Below, piece by piece: positions 1 to 9,300 of a stretch of DNA of 64,000 nt; the first letter of the stretch is position 1; each line of letters starts with the position of its first letter. A program made the position numbers and the translations under genes. Under the pieces are notes generated by a model. It worked only from the letters and a program-made list of their open reading frames with translations, was not told the DNA's origin and ran no database searches. The stretch comes from Lentzea sp. NBRC 105346 (GTDB taxonomy: Bacteria > Actinomycetota > Actinomycetes > Mycobacteriales > Pseudonocardiaceae). The stretch is taken from positions 558,001-622,000 of the forward strand of contig NZ_BSTQ01000001.1 in assembly GCF_030269605.1 (NCBI RefSeq), given 5' to 3'.

Positions 1-613
1 CGGGATCGAGATCCATTCGCCGAAGATTGATGGCGGCACCGCGCCTGCACGCGGTTTCGAGGTGCAGGCGGATCAACAGGCTGTCCAGCACAGGGTCGTT
101 GCCGGTACTCGATGCGACATTGATGATCTCCTCTATCCGCTGGTCGGCTAGTCCACGACGATTCGAGGGTTGCCGTCGCGGCTTTGGCACCTTGGCGGCC
201 GGATTCTTGTCGGCGTCGATGTAGCCGTCAGCGACGGCGTGTTTGTAGAGGCAACGCAAGGCGGCGACCATATGTTCGCCAGCGCTATTGCCGCCTCTCG
301 CATTCTTGCGTTTGACCGTATGTGTTTTGGTGTACTCGACAAGAGCTGAGATCTCGGATGGAGGCACGTCGTCGATACGGCGCCCAGACCATCGTGCGAG
401 GGCTCGCTTCCAATATGAGCCATATGCTCGCCGAGTACTGTTGGTAACTGCGGCGGACACGATCGGGATGTACTCGTCGAACGTCGGAGCGGGTGGGCGT
501 ACGACTGCCTGGGACAAGAGATCCTCGGGCGCGATGCCCATTTGCTGCAACATCAGCCGGGCGGCTGCGAGAAGATCTCCATTGGTGGCAGTCGTGGGCG
601 CAACAATCGTCAT
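1..613 (-). CDS. Tyrosine recombinase/integrase, N-terminal part (runs off window)
   Basis: This is the first ~204 codons of a phage-type integrase that continues beyond the left window edge. The start ATG (613-611) overlaps the stop of the upstream AbrB-like gene as ATGA. Residues ~46-120 look like a SAM-like core-binding domain (motif NSTRRAYGSYWKRALARW). The catalytic domain begins with a box-I-like segment, ETACRRGAAINLR, holding the first catalytic arginine; the H-x-x-R and tyrosine boxes lie outside the window. Its function is site-specific integration and excision of a mobile element. Its position just beyond the 3' end of a tRNA-Leu gene supports a tRNA-targeted element extending leftwards. 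Confidence 0.85.
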   Translation of the reverse strand, partial: MTIVAPTTATNGDLLAAARLMLQQMGIAPEDLLSQAVVRPPAPTFDEYIPIVSAAVTNSTRRAYGSYWKRALARWSGRRIDDVPPSEISALVEYTKTHTVKRKNARGGNSAGEHMVAALRCLYKHAVADGYIDADKNPAAKVPKPRRQPSNRRGLADQRIEEIINVASSTGNDPVLDSLLIRLHLETACRRGAAINLRRMDLDP

Positions 614-1086
614 GAGGCATCGCCTTCTGACAACGCGGCGCAACGTTCCCGGACCAACTCGTCCAGAACGGCGATGTCAGTAACGACCAGGAGATCGTTG
701 CTGGGAGCTGCGACCAGCAGAACGCGGGTAGCGCTCGACAATGAACACCAATGCCTTATACGTGCTGGGATTTGCACGAGGCCTTTTGACGTGACCCGAA
801 ATGCGCTGCCGGGTCGCGACTGGATGACGACATTCCCGTTCACGGCCGACATGTCAACCACGTGCCCAGGCGACCAACCGAGATCGCGAAGGATCGCCTT
901 ACTGGCGATCCGTCCGTGATCGTCCATCACCGCGATGTCGTACTGGAACGCCGTACTCGAGGGCAGCTGTGCCAGCTCGCCGACAGGCAGCAGCCGTTGC
1001 GCTTGCGACTGCACGAGACGAGAAGCAGAACTGGGAGCGGATAGAGATCTGGTCCGTGCCAGCGGCCGGACAATCTTTTCAGGCAC
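610..1086 (-). CDS. AbrB/SpoVT-like DNA-binding domain protein coupled to integrase
   Basis: A 158-aa protein starting at GTG 1086. From about residue 54 it has two swapped-hairpin-like halves, one around GRIASKAILRDLGW and one around RVTSKGLVQIPARIRHWC, resembling the AbrB/MazE/SpoVT-type proteins that precede tyrosine integrases in actinomycetes. The first ~50 residues are low in recognisable features, so an internal ATG at MDDHGRIASK may be the true start. The stop TGA overlaps the integrase ATG, so the two are probably translated together. The role is inferred as a regulator or accessory DNA-binding factor for the integrase; the target is unknown. Confidence 0.7.
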   Translation of the reverse strand: MPEKIVRPLARTRSLSAPSSASRLVQSQAQRLLPVGELAQLPSSTAFQYDIAVMDDHGRIASKAILRDLGWSPGHVVDMSAVNGNVVIQSRPGSAFRVTSKGLVQIPARIRHWCSLSSATRVLLVAAPSNDLLVVTDIAVLDELVRERCAALSEGDAS

Positions 1087-1213
1087 CGAGCCACCTCCCG
1101 TGGTGGGAGGGGCGGGGCGTGGACGACCAGTGCCGAGTTCGCACGTCTAGTGGGAACCCTGCGCAGCGATCGCTGTTGTACCTGTGCGTACTCCGGGGAG
1201 CTATCCCCAGTGG

Positions 1214-1260
1214 TGGTGTCCGAGGGGGGACTTGAACCCCCACCCCCTTGCGGGGACTAG
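1214..1260. other. Candidate attachment site in the tRNA-Leu 3' half
   Basis: Integrases of this type commonly recombine within the 3' half of a tRNA gene. The integrase lies just past the 3' end of this tRNA and the element would extend left out of the window, so this segment is the likely att core. The matching repeat at the far end of the element cannot be seen here. Confidence 0.35.
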
Positions 1261-1299
1261 CACCTCAAGCTAGCGCGTCTGCCATTCCGCCACCCGGAC
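1214..1299 (-). tRNA. tRNA-Leu (anticodon GAG)
   Basis: On the minus strand the sequence folds as a class-II tRNA. The acceptor stem pairs GTCCGGG with CTCGGAC. The anticodon stem is CTAGC/GCTAG around loop TTGAGGT, giving anticodon GAG. There is a long variable arm (CCCCGCAAGGGGG) and a T-arm containing GGTTCAAGTCC. CCA appears to be encoded at 1216-1214. It reads CTC/CTT leucine codons. Its 3' end faces the integrase gene. Confidence 0.95.
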
Positions 1300-1502
1300 T
1301 TGCGGCTCTCGCCGTGGTGTGGACATAGATTACATGATCGTCAGCGCGCACCAAAATCGGCCCCCCGCGCGCCGATAGGCCCTGGTCAGGGGGGAGGAGC
1401 CGGGGGCGCCCGCAGGCCGCAGCCCTGGGCACTCCATGACACCAGAACAGACGGCTGTGGGACAGGACCTCTTCGTGGGAAGGACAGTGGTAGGAAGACT
1501 GG

Positions 1503-2810
1503 GTGAGCACTTATGCCGAGGACGAGGTCATCACCCTGGCCAGCGAGTTGATCCGGATCGACACGACCAACACGGGCGACCCGGACACGCTGGTGGGGGA
1601 GCGGAAGGCCGCCGAATGGGTGGCCGAGAAGCTCAGCGACGTCGGGTATGAGACGACCTACGTCGAGTCCGGGGCCAAGGGGCGCGGCAACGTGATCGCC
1701 CGGCTGAGGGGGAGCGACGACAGCCGGGGTGGGCTGCTCGTGCACGGGCACCTCGACGTGGTGCCCGCGGATGCCAGCGAGTGGTCGGTGCATCCGTTCA
1801 GTGGCGCGGTGCAGGACGACTATGTGTGGGGGCGCGGCGCGGTCGACATGAAGGACATGGTGGCCATGTCCCTTGCCGTCGCGCGGCAGTACAAGCGGGA
1901 GAATTTCGTGCCGCCGCGGGACATTGTGTTCGCGTTTCTCGCGGACGAGGAGGCCGGCGGGCTGTTCGGGGCCAAGTGGCTCGTCGAGAACCGGCCCGAG
2001 TTGTTCGAAGGGGTTACCGAGGCGATCAGTGAGGTTGGGGGGTTCTCGATCACGCTGAAGGACGACGTGCGCGCGTACCTCGTCGAGACCGCCGAGAAGG
2101 GGATTCGGTGGCTCAAGCTGCGGGTCAAGGGGACCGCCGGCCACGGCAGCATGATTCACCACGACAACGCCGTCGCGAAGCTTGCCGCGGCGGTTACGAA
2201 GCTGCATCAGCACAAGTGGCCGCTGGTGATCTCGCCGTCAGTCAGGGAGTTTCTCGACGGCGTCAGTGAGATCACCGGGCTCGAGTTTCCGGACGACGAC
2301 ATCGAGGGGTCGATCGGGAAGCTTGGCAACCTGAGCCGGATGATCGGCGCCACCATCAGGGACACCGCGAACCCGACGATGCTCAGTGCCGGGTACAAGG
2401 CGAACGTCATTCCGTCGCACGCCGAGGCCACTGTGGACTGTCGCATTCTGCCTGGGCGTGAGGAGGCGTTCGACCGCGAGCTCGCCGAGTTGCTCGGGCC
2501 GGAGGTGGAGCGCGAGTGGATTGGGTTGCCGCCGGTGGAGACCACGTTCGACGGGGCGCTCGTGGACGCGATGACGGCCTCGATCATCGCTGAGGATCCG
2601 GGTGCGAAGGTGTTGCCGTACATGCTTTCCGGCGGTACGGATGCCAAGTCGTTTCAGCAACTGGGGATTCGCAACTTCGGGTTCGCACCGTTGAAGTTGC
2701 CCGCCGACCTCGACTTCAGTGGGCTCTTCCACGGGGTCGATGAACGGGTGCCCGTCGACGCGCTCAAGTTCGGCGTGCGGGTGCTCGACCGTTTTCTGCG
2801 CAACAGCTGA
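1503..2810 (+). CDS. M20 family metallopeptidase/dipeptidase
   Basis: A 435-aa cytosolic zinc peptidase or amidohydrolase. Metal-site motifs are visible: LLVHGHLDVVPA (H83 ligand, D85), the bridging aspartate in GAVDMKDM (D115), and FLADEEAGG (E149 general base, E150 ligand). The dimerisation/lid region is in the middle and a C-terminal metal histidine occurs in GLFHGVDERV. The start GTG 1503 gives a normal family length. It is followed after 9 bases by an SDR gene on the same strand, with GAGGAG overlapping the stop region as that gene's ribosome-binding site, so the two probably form an operon. The exact peptide substrate cannot be told from sequence. Confidence 0.9.
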   Translation: MSTYAEDEVITLASELIRIDTTNTGDPDTLVGERKAAEWVAEKLSDVGYETTYVESGAKGRGNVIARLRGSDDSRGGLLVHGHLDVVPADASEWSVHPFSGAVQDDYVWGRGAVDMKDMVAMSLAVARQYKRENFVPPRDIVFAFLADEEAGGLFGAKWLVENRPELFEGVTEAISEVGGFSITLKDDVRAYLVETAEKGIRWLKLRVKGTAGHGSMIHHDNAVAKLAAAVTKLHQHKWPLVISPSVREFLDGVSEITGLEFPDDDIEGSIGKLGNLSRMIGATIRDTANPTMLSAGYKANVIPSHAEATVDCRILPGREEAFDRELAELLGPEVEREWIGLPPVETTFDGALVDAMTASIIAEDPGAKVLPYMLSGGTDAKSFQQLGIRNFGFAPLKLPADLDFSGLFHGVDERVPVDALKFGVRVLDRFLRNS

Positions 2811-2819
2811 GGAGTAACT

Positions 2820-3596
2820 GTGGATCTGACTGGCAAGGTCGCGTTGGTCACCGGTGGCGCGGCGGGGATCGGTGCGGCCACAGCGAAACGGCTCGGCAAG
2901 CTCGGTGCGAAGGTCGCGGTCGTCGACCTCGACCGGGACGGCGCGGAGAAGGTGGCTGCTGAACTGCAAGGCCTCGCGATCTCTGGCGACGTCACGGACC
3001 CCGACACCATGCCGAGCGTCGTCGAGCAGATCGAGCGGGAGCTGGGCCGGCTCGACGTCGTGCACCTCAACGCGGGTGTGGGCGGCGGGCAGGCCGGGAT
3101 CGACGACGCGCTGGACGTGCAGCGCTACCGGAAGCTCATGGGCGTCAACGTCGACCACGTCGTGTACGGCACTTGTGCGGCGGTGCCCGCGCTGCGCAGG
3201 CAGGGCGGTGGACGGATTGTGATCACGGCGAGCCTCGCCGGCATCGCGGCCATGCCCAACGACCCGCTCTACACGCTCAGCAAGCACGCGGTCGTGGGGT
3301 ACGCGCGGGCGGCCGGTGCGGCGCTGGGCCGGGAGAACATCACGGTCAACGCGCTGTGCCCCGGATTCGTGGACACGCTGCTGCTCGGCCAGGCGAAGGA
3401 GGAGTTCGACGCGGTCAACTTCCCGCTGCTCACGCCGGAGGACATCGCGGACGCGCTGCAGGCCGTGCTGACCGACGGGCAGCCGGGTGAGGCCTGGATC
3501 ATCCAGCCGGGCGGGCAGGCGGGCGCGTACAAGTTCCGCGGCGTGCCCGGCGCCGCCGGTCAGGTTCCGCCGGACGTCGTTCTCGGCAGGGCCTAA
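2820..3596 (+). CDS. Short-chain dehydrogenase/reductase (SDR)
   Basis: A 258-aa classical SDR. It has the N-terminal cofactor motif VTGGAAGIGAAT (TGxxxGxG), an acidic residue after the second strand (VVDLDRDG) that suggests NAD(H) preference, the NAG-type segment HLNAGVG, catalytic serine in ITASLAG and the YxxxK pair in YTLSKHA. The start GTG 2820 has a good ribosome-binding site immediately downstream of the M20 stop. The substrate is unknown. It ends shortly before the convergent folE gene. Confidence 0.9.
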   Translation: MDLTGKVALVTGGAAGIGAATAKRLGKLGAKVAVVDLDRDGAEKVAAELQGLAISGDVTDPDTMPSVVEQIERELGRLDVVHLNAGVGGGQAGIDDALDVQRYRKLMGVNVDHVVYGTCAAVPALRRQGGGRIVITASLAGIAAMPNDPLYTLSKHAVVGYARAAGAALGRENITVNALCPGFVDTLLLGQAKEEFDAVNFPLLTPEDIADALQAVLTDGQPGEAWIIQPGGQAGAYKFRGVPGAAGQVPPDVVLGRA

Positions 3597-3606
3597 CTCA
3601 GAAAAA

Positions 3607-4197
3607 CTAACCCCGCGTCAGGGCTAGGAACTCCTCGCGTGAGCGGTTGTCGGAACGCAGGGTGCCCAGCAGCGTCGAGGTGACGGTCTTCGCGCCGGCC
3701 GCCTGGACGCCGCGCAACGTCATGCAGCTGTGCTCGGCCTCGACGACCACCCCGACCCCCTTGGGGCTGAGGTGGTCGTCGAGCCAGTCCGCGACCTGCT
3801 TGGTCAGCCGCTCCTGCACCTGCGGGCGGCACGCGAAGTGCTCGACGATCCGCGCCAGCTTCGACAGCCCCAGGATCCGGTCGCCCGGCAGGTAGCCGAC
3901 GTGCGCCACACCCACGAACGGCAGCAGGTGGTGCTCGCACACCGAGCGCACGGGAATGCCGCGGGCCAGCACTAGCTCGTCGTAGCCCTCGTCGTTGGGG
4001 AACGTCGTCAGGTCGAACGGCCGGGGGCTGAACAGCTCCGCGTACGCGCGGGCCATGCGGCCGGGGGTGCCGCGCAGGCTCTCCGACTCCAGCGACACGC
4101 CCAGTGCGCGCAGGAAGTCGCCCGCGGCCTGCTCGGCGGCGTCCAGGTCGACCGTGGACACGGGTTCGCGAACGACGCGCAGTGCGGAGCTTTTCAC
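3607..4197 (-). CDS. folE: GTP cyclohydrolase I
   Basis: A 196-aa protein of normal family length that makes 7,8-dihydroneopterin triphosphate from GTP, the first step of folate/pterin synthesis. The zinc and catalytic motif VCEHHLLPF (C87, H89, H90), the second zinc cysteine in EAEHSCM (C158), and the substrate segment GLSKLARIVEHFACRPQVQE are intact. The N-terminal PGRM and FPNDEGYDELV segments also match FolE. It stands alone without other folate genes and diverges from an HTH regulator, so it may be a second, regulated copy in the genome; this is inference. Confidence 0.95.
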   Translation of the reverse strand: MKSSALRVVREPVSTVDLDAAEQAAGDFLRALGVSLESESLRGTPGRMARAYAELFSPRPFDLTTFPNDEGYDELVLARGIPVRSVCEHHLLPFVGVAHVGYLPGDRILGLSKLARIVEHFACRPQVQERLTKQVADWLDDHLSPKGVGVVVEAEHSCMTLRGVQAAGAKTVTSTLLGTLRSDNRSREEFLALTRG

Positions 4198-4276
4198 AAA
4201 CGAAGTTTCGCCTTATTCACGACGAACGGTCAAGACCAGGATTTGTGCAAACGGTCATAGGCGTTACCCTGGGAAC
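4198..4276. promoter_or_regulatory. Divergent promoter region folE / HTH regulator
   Basis: This 79-base gap must hold promoters for both divergent genes. The octamer AACGGTCA occurs twice in direct orientation at 4225-4232 and 4250-4257, start-to-start distance 25, a plausible operator for the adjacent regulator. No further support is visible. Confidence 0.35.
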
Positions 4277-4915
4277 GTGACCAGCGAGGACATCCGGGCC
4301 GTCGCCGCGCTGGACGACGAGCTGCGCCGCGGGATGTACGACTACATCCGCGCCGAACGACGCCCGGTCACGCGCGACGAGGCGGCCGCGAAGGTCGGCA
4401 TCTCGCGCAAGCTCGCGGCATTCCACCTCGACAAGCTCGTCGACGCCGGGCTGCTCAAGGCCGGCTTCGAGAAGTGCGGCAGGGTCGGGCGCGCGCCCAA
4501 GGTCTACGAGACCCGCGGTGAGATCGCCGTCACGATCCCGCAGCGGCACCACGACGTGCTCGCGGACATCCTGCTCGACGCCGTCGCGCCCGACGCCGCG
4601 CAACAGGCCGCGCACGCCAGAGGCGAGAAACTCGGTGCGGCGCAACGGAAACCGGGCCGCCTCGGGCCGGAACGCGCGCTGACCGCCGCCCAGAACATCC
4701 TCCAACAAGAGGGCTTCGAACCACACCGCGAGGCACCGCACAAGCTCAGGCTGCGCAACTGCCCGTTCCACCCGCTCGCCGCGAAAGCCCCCGCGCTCGT
4801 GTGTGGGATCAACCACGCCTACCTGTGCGGATTCCTGAAAGGACTGGGCGCGGAGCAGGTCGAGGCCGTGCTCGCGCCGAGACCAGGCGAGTGTTGCGTC
4901 GAACTTCGTGCATAA
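4277..4915 (+). CDS. Winged-helix (ArsR/SufR-like) regulator with conserved cysteines
   Basis: A 212-aa regulator with start GTG 4277. Residues ~30-62 form a winged helix (VTRDEAAAKVGISRKLAAFHL). The C-terminal half contains cysteines spaced C162 (RNCPFHPL), C176 (LVCGINH), C184 (AYLCGF) and C206/C207 (GECCVEL), suggesting a metal or iron-sulfur sensor site like SufR-type regulators. It diverges from folE and may control it or itself. The bound cofactor and target are inferred, not shown. Confidence 0.75.
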   Translation: MTSEDIRAVAALDDELRRGMYDYIRAERRPVTRDEAAAKVGISRKLAAFHLDKLVDAGLLKAGFEKCGRVGRAPKVYETRGEIAVTIPQRHHDVLADILLDAVAPDAAQQAAHARGEKLGAAQRKPGRLGPERALTAAQNILQQEGFEPHREAPHKLRLRNCPFHPLAAKAPALVCGINHAYLCGFLKGLGAEQVEAVLAPRPGECCVELRA

Positions 4916-4968
4916 CGTGAGGCCGTTCGTCTCGTTGGACCAACTGCGGAGCCAACGAAAGGACGGAC

Positions 4969-5829
4969 ATGGTGCTGCTCGAGGACGGAACCGAGCTCAA
5001 CGTGGTGCGCAGTGGTGATCCGGACGCGGGTGTGACCGTCGTGCTCGCACACGGTTACGCATGTGATCACCGCAGCTGGCACCGCGTGGTCGCGGAGCTG
5101 CCCGAGCGCTACCAGGTCATCGCCTACGACCACCGGGGACACGGCAAGTCGAGTCCGGCCACAAAGGACACCGCCACACTGGACCAGCTCGCCGACGACC
5201 TCGGCGAGCTGATCGAGCGGGCGGTCCCGGACGGGCGGGTGGTGCTGGTCGGTCACTCGATGGGTGGCATGGCGGCGATGACGATGGCCGAGCGGCGTCC
5301 CCGCCTGTTCCGGCAACGCGTGATCGGCACGGTGTTCGTGTCGACCGCGGCGACCGGGTTGTCGGAGACGTCGCTCGCCTGGCCGAAGGGGCTCGGCAAG
5401 CTCGTGCGCGAGCTGGAGCGCGCGTTCGGACCGCTGGTGCGGGCGGTGCGGGAACGGATCGAGCCCACCAAGACCGCGGGCCTGCGCTGGTGGCTGTTCG
5501 GCGACCAGCCCCGCGAGGAGGACGTCGCGCTCACCGCCGAGATGGTCTGGACGGAGTGGCCCGAGACGGTCGCGTTGTTCCGGCCCGCCGTGGGCCGGGT
5601 CGACCGCGAGGCCGCGATGAAGGTCACGGGGGAGAAGCCGGTCATCGCGGTGGTGGGGGACGAGGACCGGCTCGTGCCCGAGTCGGACGCGGCGTTGTTC
5701 AGCCAGGCGAGCGTGAACGGCAAGGCGGTCGTCCTGGAGGACGCCGGGCACATGCTGCCGCTGGAACGTCCCCGGGAGATCGCGCGGTTGATCGAGGAAC
5801 TAGCCGGCCAAGAGGAATCAAGTAGCTGA
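4969..5829 (+). CDS. Alpha/beta hydrolase
   Basis: A 286-aa alpha/beta-hydrolase fold enzyme. The oxyanion-region motif is LAHGYACDHRSW, the nucleophile elbow is GHSMGG (S97), the acid is in VVGDEDRLVPES and the histidine is in DAGHMLPLERP. A cap region lies around residues 130-200. There is no signal peptide, so it is probably cytosolic. The natural ester, amide or haloalkane substrate cannot be predicted. Its last 12 bases overlap the end of the convergent gene. Confidence 0.85.
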   Translation: MVLLEDGTELNVVRSGDPDAGVTVVLAHGYACDHRSWHRVVAELPERYQVIAYDHRGHGKSSPATKDTATLDQLADDLGELIERAVPDGRVVLVGHSMGGMAAMTMAERRPRLFRQRVIGTVFVSTAATGLSETSLAWPKGLGKLVRELERAFGPLVRAVRERIEPTKTAGLRWWLFGDQPREEDVALTAEMVWTEWPETVALFRPAVGRVDREAAMKVTGEKPVIAVVGDEDRLVPESDAALFSQASVNGKAVVLEDAGHMLPLERPREIARLIEELAGQEESSS

Positions 5830-6258
5830 CGCGCGCCGGCGACCGGGTGGGCGGCCGAAGAGCTTCACGTGGTGGTCGACGAGCCACGACTTGAGATCCG
5901 CCCACTCGGGGTGGTGGTTGAGCACCAGGAGCCGGTGCATCCACCAGTTCGGGTCACCCGCGCGTGCGAACGTCGCCAGCCACGCCTCACGATCGGGCTC
6001 GGACAGCGTGCGGAGGAAGGCGAGCTGGCCGGACGGGTCGGTGTCGAGCTCGGCGACGACGCGGCCGTCGACCGTCTCGGTCTCCACGCGCAGCTCACGC
6101 AGGAGGTCCACGGCGGGGGAGCCGGGCTCGACGGTCACGACGACGGTGTGCAGGCCCGCGGCAGCGGCTCTCGACAGCAGAGCGCGCACCGCGGGTTCAT
6201 CGGTGGGCAGGGCGGCTTCGGCTACGCCAGGTTGGTTGTCCAGCGGTACGAGCTCCAT
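5818..6258 (-). CDS. Conserved hypothetical protein
   Basis: A 146-aa soluble protein (start ATG 6258). It has an alpha/beta N-terminal half and a C-terminal part rich in W and H (DPNWWMHRLLVLNHHPEW). I do not recognise the family. The reading frame stays open upstream of 6258 through an AT-rich segment (6259-6338) that would encode TEVIEIIKS, so a longer N-terminus is possible, but no clear ribosome-binding site supports it. It follows the large STAND-WD40 gene on the same strand with an 80-base gap and may be co-transcribed with it. Confidence 0.6.
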   Translation of the reverse strand: MELVPLDNQPGVAEAALPTDEPAVRALLSRAAAAGLHTVVVTVEPGSPAVDLLRELRVETETVDGRVVAELDTDPSGQLAFLRTLSEPDREAWLATFARAGDPNWWMHRLLVLNHHPEWADLKSWLVDHHVKLFGRPPGRRRASAT

Positions 6259-6300
6259 GACCAAGAATCTGATCACATCTGCAACTATTCCGGTGGATTT

Positions 6301-6331
6301 TATTATTTCGATTACTTCAGTGTTAACTGAA
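6301..6331. promoter_or_regulatory. AT-rich element, copy 1 of a shared motif
   Basis: Positions 6316-6331 form the palindrome TTCAGT-GTTA-ACTGAA. The 31-base block 6301-6331 matches 10951-10981 at 24 of 31 positions, in strong contrast to the GC-rich surroundings. It lies just upstream of the gene starting at 6258 on the minus strand. It could be an operator or promoter, or part of a conserved short coding segment. Confidence 0.5.
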
Positions 6332-6338
6332 ATAAACC

Positions 6339-9300
6339 TCAACAAGGTGGCTGGAAAACCAGGCCGGGGAAGTACCGGACCCAGTCCTCCTCGGTCAGGC
6401 GGGGATAGGAGATGGCGCAGACGCGGGCGGCAACGCGTTCGACGTCGGTGTCCCAGCGCCGGACGGTGTGGTCGGCGCTGGCGGTGGTGAGCATGCCGTC
6501 GCCGCTGAACGCGACGGCCATGACGCGGTCGTTGTGGCCGGTGAACGTCCCGGTCTGGGCGGGGTGTTCGGGATCGCTGATGTCCCAGACCCTCGCGGTG
6601 GCGTCGTTGCCACCGGTGACGAGCCTGGTACCGGCGGCGTTGAACGCGACGCGCTGGACCGGTCCGTTGTGGCCGGTCAGGGTGGAGAGCTTGCGCGGGT
6701 GGCGCGGGTCGGTCATGTCCCAGAGCACGGCGGTGTAGTCGGTGCCGGCCGTGGCCATGAGGTGGCCGTGCAGCGCGACCCAGATGAAGGCGCCGCCGGC
6801 CGCCTTGACGGAGGGAAGCCGGTCGGGCTTGGCGGGGTCGGTGACGTCGAGCAGCGCGACCTCCTTGCCACCCGCGACGGCGAGGAGCCGGCCGGAGTAC
6901 GCCACGCCGAGGATGCCGTCGGTCGGCTGGACGACTGAGCGGGTCACCAGTCGGGGAGTGGAGCCGGCGATGTCCCACAGGCGCAGCGTGCCGTCGGCGT
7001 CGGTGGTGGCCAGGGCCGGGCGGTCGGCGGCGAACGCGGCGCCGGCGATCCAGGTGGCGCCTTCGGGCAGCACGGCGATCCTGCGCGGGTTCGCGGGGTC
7101 GTTCAGGTCCCACAGCGTGGCGACGCGGTCGATGTCCGAGGTGAGCAGCAGGGTGCCGTCGGGGGACATGGCGATCGCGCCGACCGGTGCGCCGGCGGTG
7201 GTGAGCGTGGTGATCTCCGTGCCGTCCGGGCGCAGCAGCCGGGCGGTGCCGTCTTCACTGGCGGTGGCGACGTAGCGGTCGCGTGGGTCGGCGACGGCGT
7301 TCCAGATGGGGTCGGTGTGCAGCGGCACGGTGAGGCCGGCGAGGTGTTCGACGCGGACCGTGCGGTCGTCGCCGGTGGTCACGACCTCGCGGCCGTCGTG
7401 GCTGAACGCGGCGGACCACAACACGTCGGAGTGCCCGGAGAACATGGCGAGCTGGACGGGTCTGCGGAGGTCCCGGACATCCCACAGGCGGGCGGTCTTG
7501 TCGTGTGCGGCGGTGAGGATTCTGGTGCCGTCGGGGGAGAACACCAGGGAGTGAACCATCGCGCCGTGGCCGTCCACAGTGGACAGCAGTGCGGGGCGTG
7601 CCGGATCGCTGATGTCCCACAATCGCACGACGCGCTCGGGGCCCGCGGTGGCCAGCACGCGTCCGTCCGGGCTGAACCCGACGGTCTCGAACTCCTTGGC
7701 GTTGCGGTCGGCGACGGTGAGCTGCCGCCCGGCCTCGAGGTCCCACAGTCTGACCGTGCCGTCCCACCCCGCGGTGGCCAGGAGTCTGCCGTCGCGGGTG
7801 ACGGCGGCACCGTGCACGGTGGCGGAGTGACCGTCGAGGTTGCCGATGTGCTTGGGGCGCATGGGTTCGGCGATGTCCCACACGCGGATCGTGTGGTCCG
7901 AGCCGGTGGTGACGAGCTTCGCGCCGCCGGGGACGAACGTGGCGGTCTGCACCTGGCCCTCGTGCCCGGTGATCTTCGCGAGCTCGCGCGGGGACCGGGG
8001 ATCGGTGATGTCCCACAGCCGCACCGTGCTGTCCCACGACGCGGTGGCGACCAGGCGGCCGTCGGCGCTGAAGGACAGGTGGTGGATGACGTCGGCGTGC
8101 CCGGTGAGCCGGCCGAGCTCGACCGGCCGGTTGCGGTCGGTCATGTCCCACAGGATCGCGACGTGGTCGCGTCCGGCGGTGGCCAGCAGCTTGTCGTCGG
8201 GGCGGAAGACCGCGATCTGGGTGGTCTCGGTGTGCGCGGTGATGCGGGTCGCGAACGGCGTGGCGAACGTGCTGAGCAGCCCGTCGCGGGCGGCGGGCAG
8301 GGGAGCGAGGCGGTAGGCGGCCAGCCGCAGCTGGGCCGCGAGAGCGGGGTTGGTCTGCTGCAGGGTGGCGGCTTCGGCGACGGCCTTCTGCACGAGGGCG
8401 ACGGTGCCCTGTTCGGTGGCGTCGTGTTCGGCGCGCACGGCGATGACCGTCGTGGTCGCGGCGAGGACGAGCAGCGCGGTGAGTCCGGCGACGAGGCGGC
8501 GCAGCTTGCGGGTGCGGTGGCGTTCGGTGGCGCGTTCGCGTTCCTGCGCGTCGATGCCGGCGTCGAGGAAGGCCTGTTCCAACGGGTTGAGCGCGCCGGG
8601 CCGGGCGGCGGCCCACTCGGTGGCCAGGGACAACGGGAGGCCGCGGTAGAGCGAGTCGGGGCCACGGCCCTGGGCGTCCCAGTCGGTGGCGGCGGCGGTG
8701 AGCCTGCGGTGCACGCGCAGGCCCTCGCGGTCCTGGGAGATCCACTCGCGCAGGCGGGGCCAGGAGCGGATGACGGCCTCGTGGCTGATCTCGACGGCGT
8801 CGTCGTCGATGGTGAGCAGGCGGGCTGCGACGAGGCGTTCGAGGACGGGGGCGGCGCCGAGCTCGTCGCGGTGGACGCGGCGTTTGGTGTCCTCGGTGCC
8901 GTCGCCGGGGGAGATGAGGCGTAGCAACAACTTGCGCACTTCTTCGCGCTGGCTGTCGCCAAGGCTGGTGTACACGTCCTCGGCGGTCTGGGCGATGGCG
9001 CGGACGATACCGCCGCTCTCGTGGTAGCTGGTGAGCGTGAGGGTGTTGCCGCGGCGGCGGCGCCACGTCTCGAGCAGTGCGTGCGAGACGTGGGGGAGTA
9101 CGCCGGGTTCGCCGGTCGCGTCGGCGATCAGGCGGGTGACCAGGCCGGTTTCCAGCGTGCATCCGGCGGCGACGGCGGGCTGGACGATCGCGCGGCGCAG
9201 TTCGTCGGTCGTCATGGGGCCGACCAGGACCTGGCTGTCCTCGACGGCGTCGACGAGCCGCGGGTGCCGGGTGAGGTGGCCGTAGAAGTCGGCGCGCAGG

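Noticed and set aside
1092..1110. CCTCCC/GGGAGG hairpin upstream of the AbrB-like gene
   Set aside because: Six-base GC arms are common by chance in this composition and the position does not match a terminator or clear operator.
4225..4257. AACGGTCA direct repeats as a strong separate finding
   Set aside because: Only two 8-mers in one intergenic region; kept as a low-confidence regulatory note, not a finding.
6400..8200. Regular repeats that could suggest a tandem or CRISPR-like array
   Set aside because: The ~130-140 base periodicity is that of WD40 repeats in the coding sequence; there are no identical short repeats with unique spacers.
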